Assembly (NCBI GenBank): GCA_963682055.1 | Contig: OY821746.1 | Location: 30,136,481 to 30,200,480, forward strand | Origin: Primula veris | Lineage: Eukaryota > Streptophyta > Magnoliopsida > Ericales > Primulaceae | DNA: 64,000 nt | Direction: 5' to 3' | Translations under genes and position numbers: made by a program | Notes under the pieces: model-generated | The model's input: the letters and a program-made list of their open reading frames with translations, nothing else | What the model was told of the DNA's origin: nothing | Databases searched by the model: none | In this document: positions 22,600 through 33,781 of the stretch, piece by piece | Numbering within the stretch: position 1 is the stretch's first letter | Layout: every line of letters starts with the position of its first letter

Positions 22600-22696
22600 A
22601 TACTATTATTTCATATATATATATATGAGCACCACCTCTGGGTAATATGTTCATACTCGTCTTTCTCCTCCAATATACATTATACACTTTAATCAA
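22600..22696 (+). promoter_or_regulatory. Putative MGL core promoter and 5' leader
   Basis: A TATA-rich tract (CATATATATATATATG, about 22611-22626) lies 70-85 bp before the MGL ATG and is followed by a C/T-rich leader (CGTCTTTCTCCTCC). The TATA position fits a short 5' UTR. No transcript evidence is available. Confidence 0.4.
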
Positions 22697-24845
22697 ATGG
22701 AAGAAAATAGCCTTGTCTTTTCAGCAATTCCCCAGCTCAACTATGAAATTAACGAGAATCACACATATGCGACCATGAAAAGTACGCATCCGGCCCTAGT
22801 ACCTTGTGATCAGGAGGACCCTTCTGCATGGCTAGCCAACTCCCCGCACGAGTTTGGGGAACACGGCGGCGTCAACATGTCCATTGAGGCCTCCGCGACA
22901 TTCACAGTCATGAAGCCGGAGACCATGCGACAAATGTTCAACGGAGAGCTTGGACATGACAACGACTGTTTTATCTACAGTCGCCACTTTAACCCTACTG
23001 TGCTTGCCCTTGGCCGCCAGATGGCGTCCCTGGAGAGCACAGAGGCAGCCTACTGCACATCTTCTGGGATGTCCGCCATCTCATCTACGCTGCTGCAGTT
23101 GTGCAACAGCGGAGGCCACGTGGTGGCCTCCCGTACTCTGTATGGGGGGACGCATGCGCTCCTCACCCACTTCTTACCACGTGCATGCAACATAACGACC
23201 ACGTTCGTTGACCTGAGGGACTTGAGGTCTGTTGATGTGGCGATTATCAAAGGGAAAACAAAAGTGTTGTTTTTCGAGACTGTATCGAATCCTACACTTG
23301 AGGTGGCTAATATACCAGAGCTATGCAGGATAGCGCATGATAAAGGGGTGACTGTGGTGGTGGATAATACCTTTTCTCCTATGATTCTGTCGCCAGTTTG
23401 GCTCGGTGCGGACGTTGTGGTTCATAGCATCACAAAATTTATCAGTGGCCAGGCTGATATCATTGCAGGTATTTATATGTTAGCAGTGGTGGAATTAGAA
23501 CCAAATGTGTGTGGTTGCCAAAATTAATAAAAACGCATAATATTTTTCAAAGTATAAACCCGGATTTTGTACCTTTTTGTACCTTAATAAAAACGCATAA
23601 TATTTTTTAAAGTATAAACACAAAATTCTCATGGACGCGATATCTTCATCACTAGACACTAGTGGACCAAGTGCTTAATTAGTATCTCTGTTTTAAAATT
23701 CGCGCTACGTAGCGCGAAATAGCGCTTTTTTGGTAAAAAACGCAACGAAAAATCACGATTTTGGGTGGAATTGCGCTAAAATCGCGCTATAGGGGACCAA
23801 AAGCGCAAAAAGCGCGAAATTCTGGACCAAAAGCGTAAATAGCGAGTTAAAAAAAAACAGCGGATTTAAATAATAAATATATATTGTGCAATTTTCATAA
23901 AAGTGTCTGCAGTCCAAATGGTTAAACCTGTGCTGTTATTTCCAGCAGACCTGGGTTCAAAACTCACCAACAACAATTTTTTTTTTGATTTTTTTTTATT
24001 ACTATCTAATATAACTATACATTTTTTTTTTTTTTTGTTATATATTCTAAAGTTTAGTGCATATTTACGCAAAAAAAAATACACCGCAAAGCGCTATATA
24101 GCAACGCTATTAGCGCTTTTAGCGTTTCTCTCAAAAAAACGCTACGATAGCGATAACGCTATTTAAAACACTGATTAGTATAATATGTTGCATGTCCTAT
24201 GGTGTTGCGGTTTGGTCTGTATGCTGTATTTTCCCTCGAGTATTTCAATAAAAGATACAGTAATATGAGTTATAATTCATAGGCGTTGTATGCGGTTCTG
24301 CAAGTTTCGTGAATTCGATGATGGACCTTCACCAAGGATCTCTCATGCTACTAGGCCCAACTATGAACACCAAAGCTGCTTTTGAACTATCTCAAAGACT
24401 TCCTCATTTAGGCCTTAGAATGAAAGAACATAGCCACAGAGCCTTGACTTACGCAACCCGCATGAAGAAACTTGGCCTCAAAGTTATCTATCCGGGTCTT
24501 GAGGATCATCCTGATCATTCCCTTCTAAAGTCCATATCCAATAAAGGTTACGGGTTCGGTGGGCTTCTCTGTTTGGACATGGAAACTGAAGCAAAGGCTG
24601 ATAAGTTGATGAGTCGTCTTCAGAATATCACTCAGTTTGGTCTTATGGCCGTTAGTTTGGGATACCATGAGACCTTAATGTCGTGCTCAAGTAGTAGCAC
24701 TAGCAGTGAGTTGAACGGCGATGAAAAGGCATTTGCTGGGATTTCGCCTGGTCTGGTTAGGATGTCAATTGGATACAGTGGGACGTTAGAACAAAGATGG
24801 AGCCAGTTCGAGAAGGCTCTTGTGTTGGGATGTCACCGATATTAG
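22697..24845 (+). CDS. MGL: Methionine gamma-lyase (PLP-dependent), two exons
   Basis: Exons 22697-23468 and 24283-24845 join G|GC across a GT-AG intron and encode 444 residues, close to the Arabidopsis enzyme. The protein splits L-methionine into methanethiol, 2-oxobutyrate and ammonia in the cytosol, feeding isoleucine synthesis and methionine turnover. Landmarks of the Cys/Met-metabolism PLP family are IYSRHFNPT, the SSGMSAISSTLL phosphate-binding stretch, VVVDNTF with the cofactor aspartate, and SITKF with the Schiff-base lysine K247. Exon 2 has MMDLHQGSLMLLGPTMNTKA, LGLRMKEHSHRA, the substrate-side TQFGLMAVSLGYHETLMSC and the C-terminal GLVRMSIGYSGTLEQ. All expected blocks are present. 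The 814-bp intron holds a hAT insertion. Continuing past 23468 into the intron gives a false C-terminus. Confidence 0.97.
23524..23630. repeat. Short direct repeat in the MGL intron
   Basis: AATAAAAACGCATAATATTT followed by AAAGTATAAA occurs twice, at about 23526 and 23586, separated by GTACCTTTTTGTACCTT. It is a local duplication with no evident function. Confidence 0.75.
23686..24173. mobile_element. Non-autonomous hAT element in the MGL intron, exact 8-bp TSD
   Basis: The element begins CTCTGTTTTAAAATTCGCGC and its inverse end begins CAGTGTTTTAAATAGCG, so the ends form terminal inverted repeats. Both sides carry ATTAGTAT (23678-23685 and 24174-24181), an exact 8-bp duplication as hAT transposases make. 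Both arms are rich in AGCGC/GCGCT. The middle (about 23903-23968) holds a tRNA-like segment followed by T-runs. No transposase is encoded. Related small elements are at 51209-51324 and 57680-57850. Confidence 0.85.
23903..23968 (+). ncRNA. tRNA-like segment within the hAT element
   Basis: A D-arm/A-box-like GTCCAAATGGTTAAACC is followed by a perfect 5-bp stem TGCTG/CAGCA closing a 7-base loop TTATTTC. A B-box-like CTGGGTTCAAAACTC comes next. The order is that of a tRNA, but no acceptor stem is evident, so it is a tRNA-derived or SINE-like relic. Confidence 0.35.
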
Positions 24846-25626
24846 ATGTCTCAGCACATCTAGAATTAATCTAAAAACGTGTGTCAATAATAGTTCACCG
24901 ATAAACGTGTGTCAAATCTAGGTAAATCAGTTTCATATTTTATCAAGTGTTGTATGTGTGTGAAAACTTCACTCGCTGTGAACTATAAGCTATGGTTTCT
25001 GAATAAATTATAAAACTCTATACAATTTCTGTTACTCTATCCATCTATTGATGATATCGAATGTATTCATAAATGGAAACAAGAAACTTGAAATTATGAA
25101 TTTTTATAGCTAGCCATAGAGGTGCATATTTTAGTGATTGTCATAGCAAACAAATTCTTCAATATATCTATCAACGCAACTTACAATAAAAATATCTCAA
25201 AGTAGCTAGACTTTTTTCCAACAAATTAGACACAGCATGGCCATCTTTTTCTATTTTATATTAAAGCAAACCATTCATGTTGTCCTTGTGCTTATATATG
25301 TTTGTGTGCATTATTTGATTCCTTCGTATTAATTGGTTCTCGTTCTAATTTTTTTGTTGGTTGTTTTGTACTAATACTGAACGTTCCTTTTTTCATTTCT
25401 TTGCTCAAAACAAGATCCTTACTTTTGGACAGGAAACCATGATAACCTTTTTACTATTTCCCTTTTTTCCAGTATTACGCCTCATTTTTAGAGTCATTTT
25501 GCTATCGAGGATGTATACTGTTTTATTTGTTTTAGTGTGCTTGGGACATTGTTTAAGCATTAATATCTTATCAAAATCAAGTTAAATTTAATACCCAAAT
25601 GATTGTATTTATATGATAATACTTGT

Positions 25627-25657
<31 letters not shown>

Positions 25658-25991
25658 TAGTAATCCTTACCCACAAATTGTGTATGCGACGCATGATATA
25701 TATATCATCCGGATAAATAAATTCTTAATAAATTCTTAAAAAGTATATTGATTGAATGAATATATTAAATTAGAAATCATAAGTAATATAATATTTTTGG
25801 TAAACAAAATACACGCAAAACGATTTTATTTGGTATAGAATTATAATTGTTTTGAAAAAATCATGATCTTTGTATGTTTTTTTATATTTTGAATTTAAGA
25901 AATGTAAATGAGTAATTAGTAAAAAAGAGTGGACATGTTTTTAAAGAAAAATTATCAAAATTTGACAGGCTCATTTTTTTTGGGGTTGGCT
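24846..25991. other. MGL downstream region and AT-rich spacer
   Basis: The first 200 bp probably include the MGL 3' UTR (AATAAA-like ATGAATAAATTATAAAA at about 25000). An (AT)n microsatellite lies at about 25629-25653. A minus-strand Helitron-like relic may run from about 26020 to about 25660 (CTAA-type end), related to the 11692-12032 element. No gene is seen. Confidence 0.4.
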
Positions 25992-26302
25992 CATACTATA
26001 TATCATTCTATTATAATGAGTGAACTTAATTCAAATGAAATTGTCCAATTTAACCATTTTTTTTTCAAAAATACATCTACATATTTATATTAATTACAAT
26101 AATACAATACTCACATAAAAATATAAAAAGTAAAAACTAATAAAACTAGTTATCCCTCCTTAACAAACAATTTTTTTTTAAATCTTAAACTATATTTTTT
26201 TTTGTATTATCTACATATTTAATTATATCATAACTATACATATTTTTTTATATTTTTATTACGTTACACGCCGCACACGCAACGCGTGGAGCACGATTAC
26301 TA
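25992..26302 (+). mobile_element. Possible Helitron-like element
   Basis: The left end TCATACTATATATCATTC resembles the start of the insertion at 11692-12032 (minus strand). The right end has the hairpin CACGCAACGCGTG followed by GATTACTAG and then T. TC...hairpin...CTAG|T is the Helitron pattern. The base before the left end is C rather than A, so the left boundary is uncertain. Confidence 0.4.
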
Positions 26303-27311
26303 GTATATATATACTACGATACCATTATAGCATTACCAAAAATAGGTATTTACTATATACTCAAATGACAAAAATGACTTCTATGTTTGGTAACATAATT
26401 TTTTATCCAAAATCATATTTTAAAAATATGTTTTAAAAATCCATTGAAATTTTGGATTTTTTAGCTTTTTCAGCCTAAAAATCAAATTTTCAGAAGCTAA
26501 ATAATCTAACATGCCAAACACACACATATTTTTAAAATAAAATATCCAAAAATCAACTAAAAAATATGTTGCGAAACAGACCCTTACTATAATAAACATT
26601 TTAAAATAAAAACCAAATATTCTTAAAACATGATAATTAAACATATTAAAACATATATCACTTACCAAGTTTTAGCATTATAAATATTTTTATCACATTA
26701 ATTATTTTAGGAAATAAATTGTAGGTTAATATTATTTTTTCAAATATTTGCCTTTGGGCACATGTTAGCTAACCGATAGATATATGAGTGTGTTTGGTAT
26801 CAGATTTTTTAGGATGATTTTTGAATTTTTGGATTTTGAAAATCCATATTTTTTAATAGATGTTTGGTTACTATGATTTTTTTATTCTTAAAATCCAGAT
26901 TTGAAGTCAAAATAATTCAAAAAATCCAAAAATACATAATAAATATTTTTGCTAGATTTTTGGATTTTAAAAAAGAAAAGGTGTGTATTATGTCATTAAG
27001 ATCATATTTTTACTTTCTTTTAGGTATGTAGTATAACTTGAGATATGTTATCAAATTTTGAAAAATCTTGTGAGATTTAGGTAAACCACAATCATATATT
27101 CCCTGACATTGGAGTATTGAATATCAAAACAGATTGTAAAAAGCTTCTATGAGTTAATCTTCAATGTTATATACATAATTTATTAGGTAGAAAATCAAGA
27201 TAGACCAAGAGTTTGAAATCTTGCAATTAATTTACCAGAATAATGGGTTGATTTTTTAAATTTTTTCAATTTTTAATATGTATGGTTTTGTTAGCTATTT
27301 ACACTTTAAAG
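26303..27311. other. AT-rich spacer with MITE-like fragments
   Basis: GTTTGGT...ACCAAACA-type passages at about 26387-26590 and 26797-26960 (TTTTTGGATTTT motifs in both orientations) resemble decayed MITEs, but ends and target duplications could not be fixed. No gene is seen. Confidence 0.35.
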
Positions 27312-28142
27312 TAGGGTGGAGAAAAATTCCCGAAACCCGACCTGATCCCGCCTTCCGTCCCACACCCATCCCGAAATCCCCCGACCCGACATCTTTGGAT
27401 AGTATCCCGACCCGATTGTTTCGGGATTGGGACCGGGTTTGATTTTATGTAGGGTCGGATACCCAAAATATTATTAAATAAACTTAATATTATTACTTAG
27501 TTATGTAAATTATAAAACTGAACAACATCTCAACCATTGTTGAGACTGATTCCCTTCATTTTAATAAATAAATAAATAAAAACTTTTTCGTAAGCCATGT
27601 CTCTTCACATTGAACTTATGTAAGAGTGACATTTTTTTACACCAAACATAAAAGCAAGCATGGTCTACCCCTATCATGAGTTCCCATAGCTTAATTTGTA
27701 TGATTAGAAACTATGTACTCCACACTTTGTACGTAATTGTGCCTGTATTTAGGCTTTTTATTTTATTTTAACACTTATAGTAGCATATTAGTTTTAACTA
27801 TCTATTGAAGATACAAATTTTTTTTTTCTTCGGTACAACACGAAATCTTCAACAGTAGCGAAAGATGTCTAGGAAACAAGTATCCGGTTACATTCAAATT
27901 TAGGTGATTCCCATACACTTACATTTAAGTTATTTTGTAACTTTTAGGTTATCGATGTTATATAAATTTAATCGGGTTTATCCCATCCCGGCCCCCCGGT
28001 TGCCCGACCTATCGGGTATCCGAGTTGTCAGGTACCCAAAATGTTGGGCTCGAGATCGGGATTTAAAAATGTTTTCCGATACTAATCGGGTCAGAATTCT
28101 GGTTAATGAATTTCGGGTCGGTCCCGTCTCAATCCCACCCTG
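27312..28142. mobile_element. Non-autonomous hAT element (831 bp)
   Basis: The left end TAGGGTGGAGAAAAATTCCC and the inverse of the right end (CAGGGTGGGATTGAGACGGG) form terminal inverted repeats. Flanks CTTTAAAG (27304-27311) and CTTTAAAT (28143-28150) match at 7 of 8 bases. Both ends carry C/G-rich CCCGACCCGA-type subterminal repeats. The interior is AT-rich without transposase. Confidence 0.75.
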
Positions 28143-28150
28143 CTTTAAAT

Positions 28151-29180
28151 CATTGTGGGCCTGCTTGAAGGAGAAGTAAAGTCTCGATCCAGGTTGTATA
28201 AAATCAATGTATTAAAAATGTCCATGACAAATTATTACACAGTTCAAACGATCCATAAATTGAGCAATAATACCCACTAAAAGATTATATCACATGGTCT
28301 AGAATATAATTGATGCACCACGCCTTAGGTTAAGTTAAATCACAAATGCAAACATTTATTTAATTAAAACAACGATAATAGTGTAGAAACATAGAGGAAT
28401 TATGATTTTGTATACCAGAGGAGGAATTATGATTTTGTATACCGGGAGAGGAATTATGATTTTGTATATCGGGGGGAACGCCAGAAAGGGTTGGGGAAAT
28501 AATATTGACTCCGATTAGGGTTTCTATGTTTATATATATTATTGAATGGGCCATAAAATGGGGTAGTTTTTTTTGTTATATTATTTTTAAATTTAAATAA
28601 TATTTTCGGAATTTTAGAAAACAGTGAGTATATTTTTGAAAAAAAAAAAGGGACAATATTTATCAGCTTCAAACTCTTGTGTTTGCTTATTATACTTTGT
28701 TTTATATACACTTTGTTTTAATCAAATCAAAAACTTTATTTCATCAAAAGAAAAAATGCAAGATACAAACCCCTACAAGAAGACCAACTAAAAGACCTAT
28801 TACCAAGTAAACCAAAATAAGCTCGGAGCTATAGATGTACCGCTGATCTAAAACTCACATAAGAGTTAGAAAAAACACACACACACACACAAAAACTAGC
28901 TAGAACAATAACGTTGGAGCTTCAAAAAATTTGAGTTGCAAACCATCCAATAATACTCTTTCCGAGCCGTATAAATCTGAATTCTATACATGCGTTGCTT
29001 TTATCCAACATAATTAAGCAAATTCTAGAAAATAAACTCTAAAAAACACCAATAAGAACCACATTTCACCGGTTCGATAAATCCATATTTGTGTTTCATC
29101 CAAATTTGAACATATATATACCGTGGAACATAACTTTACTTCAAAACCGAAATCTATCCAAATGGTATATACTAGCTAAC
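28151..29180. other. Intergenic DNA with a three-copy minisatellite
   Basis: GAGGAATTATGATTTTGTAT followed by ACC/ATC occurs three times between about 28393 and 28475 with a period of roughly 30 bp. A short CA run lies at about 28876-28891. No coding exon is seen. Confidence 0.5.
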
Positions 29181-29258
29181 ACGTTTGCCATGCTTGCACA
29201 TGAGCCATGCTAATTTACTCTGTATCGTTTCAATTTTATCGGATGTCCCCGAAGGGAC
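29181..29258 (-). pseudogene. U6 snRNA-like sequence, probably a pseudogene
   Basis: The minus strand from 29258 matches the 5' part of plant U6 snRNA: GTCCCTTCGGGGACATCC, GATAAAATTG, then AACGATACAGAG with the invariant ACAGAG box and TTAGCATGGC, losing similarity after about 75 nt (TGCAAGCATGGC). Single changes are visible, for example GAAACG for GGAACG and GTAAATT for GAAGATT. The 3' half and T-run terminator are missing, and the upstream element RTCCCACATCG is not visible, so it is most likely inactive. U6 is the Pol III-transcribed catalytic-core RNA of the spliceosome. Confidence 0.75.
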
Positions 29259-30351
29259 AGACTAACACGTATTCTTATAGTATAATTTCAAAGTGCTCCA
29301 CTCACAAATAGAATACTATTGTTCACTATGGTGATTGCACTCTATGAACTCTTATTTTCATGGAGTGCTTCCTCCCTTTGATGTTTTTAGTATATATTAA
29401 CATTAAAGTATGAGTGAGCTCCATCGTCGTATGGTGAATAATTATGATTTTCGTTGAATGTCTTGGTGGTTCTTTGTTTTCCTCATTAAAAATTGATTGG
29501 GTCTCTAAATTGCTGGAAACGAAACTACTAAACACCGAAGAATGTTTAAAAGGAATTCACGCATTGAACGATTATCTTTATTCATGTAAAACATTTAATA
29601 TTTTTATATTAATTTGAAAGAACATTCCCTCACCCTCACCCTCACCCCTGCCCGTTGGCATGCATCACTAGAACGTCTCTTCTGACCCATTTTTTCTTCT
29701 TGTTGTTTGCTGGGGCAACTATTTGTCATTGTAATTGTAAACCAACAACTCAAGTAATGCTTATGTGGTGAATATGTAAAACAATTTTTTTTATCGATTT
29801 AATTAGCAGGAGAGTTTAAAGGTAATTATAGAACACTAAATCGATCTTTGTAAAAACTTATAGTATTAGAATTTAAAATGTGAGATTGAGTAGTAATTCT
29901 TGTTAGACATATTTAACATTAGTTATTTTTTTCTATTTGAAAATCTTGAAAAGTATACAAGCCGTTTACCCCAAAAATAAAAGAGTGTGAAAGAAGAAGA
30001 AAATAAGTTACATTTTCCAAGGAGATAGAGAAAGTGTGAAAGTAGTGAGACAAAAATATGTGGGTCTACGATACTGGTCATCTCTATATCTATCTCTATC
30101 TCTCTCTGTGTAACCAGTTGTGAGTTGTAGGGTCTTTCTCTCGTGGGTTGTGTCTTCTTTGGCTCTTGGTTTTCATGACCTTTATTTTTATTTTTTTATT
30201 TTTGGTTTTTATGACCTTTTCTTTAATTAATTTGTCCACTTTCTTCAAACCAAACCCTAGCTACTTTCACCCCCTATTTATTTTCTCTCTTTCACCATTT
30301 CTTACTCATTCATTCTCTCTTTCTCACACACTAGCACACACACATACATAC
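29259..30351. other. Spacer upstream of MIR166
   Basis: Nothing recognisable in most of this stretch. From about 30050 on, C/T-rich tracts (CTATATCTATCTCTATCTCT) and ACACACACAC-type runs suggest promoter or leader DNA of the miRNA gene. Confidence 0.4.
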
Positions 30352-30364
30352 ACTCTATATATCC
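30352..30364 (+). promoter_or_regulatory. Putative TATA box of MIR166
   Basis: CTCTATATATCC lies about 55-65 bp before the base of the MIR166 hairpin, after a long pyrimidine-rich tract. This spacing allows a transcription start around 30385-30395. Inferred from sequence only. Confidence 0.45.
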
Positions 30365-30416
30365 TTCTCTCAATGGAAAACTATTGAGAGATCCATGAAG
30401 AGTAAGTAGTATATCT

Positions 30417-30585
30417 GAAGCTTTTATCTTTTGAGGGGAATGTTGTTTGGCTCGAAGTCACTAACCAAGTCACATTCAAATTCTTAACGGGATTACGTAA
30501 TCTATACACATATACGTACATATGTATGAATCATGATCAAGTTGGTGTCGTCGGACCAGGCTTCATTCCCCTCAATTGTTGCTTC
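30417..30585 (+). ncRNA. MIR166: MIR166 precursor hairpin
   Basis: The 3' arm carries the miR166 sequence (starts TCGGACCAGG, ends TTCCCC) at 30551-30571, apparently unchanged from the conserved plant form. The 5' arm carries the star strand at 30437-30457 (GGAATGTTGTTTGGCTCGAA...). The arms pair by a 12-bp perfect lower block TTGAGGGGAATG/CATTCCCCTCAA plus G:U-rich pairing with the usual UU bulge. A further GAAGC/GCTTC pair closes the base, and about 90 bases form the loop. miR166 guides cleavage of class III HD-ZIP transcripts (PHB, PHV, REV and relatives), controlling leaf polarity, vasculature and meristems. A Pol II primary transcript is expected; a putative TATA box lies at 30352-30364. 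Confidence 0.95.
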
Positions 30586-33539
30586 TTTTTACATACTTGG
30601 GCTAAGAACATGAGGTATTAAACATATCATGTATATTCTGGCCTTAATTAATTTTAAATTTGGTCTCTTTTTTAAATTAAAAAAAAAACGTCTTTGATAT
30701 GGTCAGAAGTAGTATTTAATTAAGGTGGTTGGGGAAGAACAGATTGGTGTAATGATGAAATATTTTGACTCTGTCACAAAATAGGTGAAAAGTTTGTTAT
30801 CATGACCTATTTTTTAGGACTTTTTTTAAGATTTTTTGTTTACAAGGGAGTTAAAGTCTCATTTTCAAAAGAATAAAAAAATAAAAGGGAGTTAAGTCTA
30901 TTTTTTTTTTTTGTTGAAAGAGTTAAGTCTACTTGTTTTTGTTATTTTTTTTCCTTTGTCAGTAGCAAACTGTTTTAATCTCTCAGCCAATTCTTTTCCA
31001 TGAGGGCTTTGACCCTTCTTCACTCTTGTCTATGTCTAATTTTAAGAAGTCTGATAATTGACTTTAGTACTAAAAATAAAATAAAAAGTCACCAACCCTT
31101 ATACCTTTTCTACATTGCATGTTTGTTTGTAGCTTTTAAGCTCAACTTCTCGCCTTTTCTCTATTTAAAAACTTATGACTTGATCGTAAATGTAAAAACT
31201 GCAATTCGTTTTTCTCAGAAAATGTTTGATTGAATAAATGTGTACAACGTATGCGTATGATTTTTACACTTCTCTACAATCATATATTAACTCTTTGTAT
31301 AGTAAAGTTTGATTTAGTGCAGATCTGAAGATTACGATTAAACTCTCTCGCATTATTGAGTTGAAACTAGAATTTCATTGGATTTTTTTATATATTTTTT
31401 GCATATTCTCCTTCATGTTTTTCTAGTTGTTCAAGTGCAAGTGCAGGTTCCATTTACAAGAGATGTCTGTATTTACTGATCAGTGAGACTTAGCTAAAGT
31501 TGTAGTATGTATTAATCAACTTGCGATTTTGCAAAAGAATTCTTTTCTCATTTTGTGAGAATTTCTATATGATTAGTGAGAAACTGAATGCACTCTATAT
31601 AATACAAAGATGCAAGTTTTTCACATGATGTTCTACATAGGCTGATTAAATGTTTTGTCACATGTAATGTAGCCTAAAACGTTAATGAATAATTAAAAAA
31701 ACTAAACTACAAAAATAAATACTCACAAGTGTTTCAACCAAACAAATAACTCTTTCATCTTAATCTAAATTTTTTTCCATAGAAAAGTTTAAACCTAAAT
31801 TGTTTAGGCTAAAATAACCATTATTTTTGTTTGTTAAAAGGGAAAACTTAAATAAAAAAGCTAACCAATTGATACACACACATAACTAATAAGTATATAA
31901 GTTTAAAAAGATAAACTAAATTAGCTTAAATTCTTAATTCTTAATAAAAATATATATTAATTGGGATACGTGGTAATGGTACAATACCGTGATACATTTA
32001 AAACGAGTACCATTATCATACCATTATATTAACCGGTACGTACTACCGTACCACATTAACGATACTAGCGGTACTGGTACAAAATGGTAATGGTAATTGG
32101 TTGGTACAACACGGTACAAAAATTCAGCCCTACCAAAAACGGTCAAAATCCGATAAAAATACATTCAAACAACATCATCAAAAGTGCGTGCTAACCCTCA
32201 TTAATCAACAAAAAAGGCAAAAAAAAATTAGAGCTACTGGAATGAGCGCTCTTTTTGTCTAACCTTACTCTCAAGTAAATTTTCAAGACCAAAAAATAAG
32301 CTTTTCAACTTATCTCTCCACTCGCTATAAGAAAGATTTCAAAAGAGCATATAATCATAAAAAAGATAAAAATTATAGTTTTGGTGACTTTGGGATCTCA
32401 CTTGCTGTCGACCTCAAAAATTGCAATTTCAAATGTTCCATAAAAATTCAACGGTTGAGACACAGATGTGGAACACACAACCGAGATAAATAACATTAGC
32501 TTACGACCAAGTGCGGTGATAAATATGTCGAATGGCATTGGTTACTAATTACATAATCCAACCCTGTATTGGAAGTAAATAAAAGATTTGGAAAACATGG
32601 GGAAAAAATCATTGCCATTTTAGTCTTTAGAATTTCATTTAACTTAAGAAAAGTCGTAGTAACTTCAACCAACGTGAAAACCTAATCTTCAACAACAACA
32701 AAAAACGTGAAAACCAAAAGAATAGCTTTGTTCGGATGCAGTTTAAGCAAATATTTAGCAGGTAGAAAAAAAAAAAGGTGTAATTAGCTTTTTAGCCAAA
32801 AAAAAAAAAAACAAGAATACTTGAGCTGAAACACAACCAAATTAATAAAACCAATAATATTTATGTGGAATATGGGATAGTTACTATGTGCCCTCATTGT
32901 GTCATCAATTACAGAATCATATGGTGACACTTAAATGCCGATTTTAATGGTCTGAAAACTTCTGATCCTTTCATTTTTACCTTACTCAAAGTATAGTCAA
33001 CATCAATGCGTAGCCCATGGGTGCCAATATATCCTAAACAGTGATTGAAATGTACAACACCTAGTCATACAGATATATACATGTGCATGTATATATACGT
33101 GCATTTATTTATGTTTGGTTTCAACGTTATAGTACTCCATAAATTGGAGGTATTCAGTACAAATATGTCAGCTGGAGTTATGCAACCTTCTTTTCCCACT
33201 TCGAAATTCACCCAAAAGCTGAATACATCACTTTTACATTAATTTGTTTGAATCTGTTTTTTGATACTAGTATATGTGCAACATGTCTCAAGAATTCAAA
33301 CAATTTTAATTGTACTCATTATCACAAATTTAACAAACTCATTTCAGGTCACATATATATTTGTGCTTCCTGTTTTTATTAATCACAAATTAATTAAGTT
33401 TAGATATTCCTCTTCATGAAAAACTATACTATTAGTAATATTTTCTCTCTCTTACATATTACTATGATAATATTAAAGACAAATTGATGAAGCTAGATCG
33501 ATATAAAGTTTAAGAGTAACTTGGGTAACAATTCTAATA
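30586..33539. other. Gene-poor DNA downstream of MIR166
   Basis: No gene is seen in 2.9 kb. The stretch at about 31965-32133 is full of GGTAC/GTACC motifs (GGTAATGGTACAATACCGT ... TTGGTACAACACGGTAC) and ends CAGCCCTA, suggesting another TAGGGCTG-ended hAT-like element, but its left end could not be fixed. Homopolymer A runs occur near 32768 and 32798. Confidence 0.4.
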
Positions 33540-33781
33540 CTCCATCCGTTCCAATTTAATAAGTAACTACGGATATTCATCCAATTTAAGGTGATATCAT
33601 GATTACCCTAATTTCACACGTACTTTCCCAATTTGTTAATTAATTTTTCACAAAAGTTAATAGGATAAAGATAAATATGTAAATTTATCTAACAAGTTGT
33701 TTCTATTTACAATGGAAAGTGTACTTATAAAGTAGAACAATCTAAAATGGAAATGTGGACTTATAATTTGTAACGAAGAAG
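33540..33781. mobile_element. Stowaway-like MITE (242 bp)
   Basis: The left end CTCCATCCGTTCCAATTTAA and the inverse right end CTTCTTCGTTACAAATTATAAG form imperfect terminal inverted repeats. TA lies on each side (33538-33539 and 33782-33783). CTCCATCCGT is the classic Stowaway end. No coding capacity. Confidence 0.7.

Noticed and set aside
23469..23527. MGL exon 1 reading on to a stop at 23527
   Set aside because: The frame passes a clear GT donor; exon 2 restores the conserved MGL sequence in phase.
23903..23968. Functional tRNA gene
   Set aside because: No acceptor stem and it is embedded in a transposon; kept only as a tRNA-like relic.
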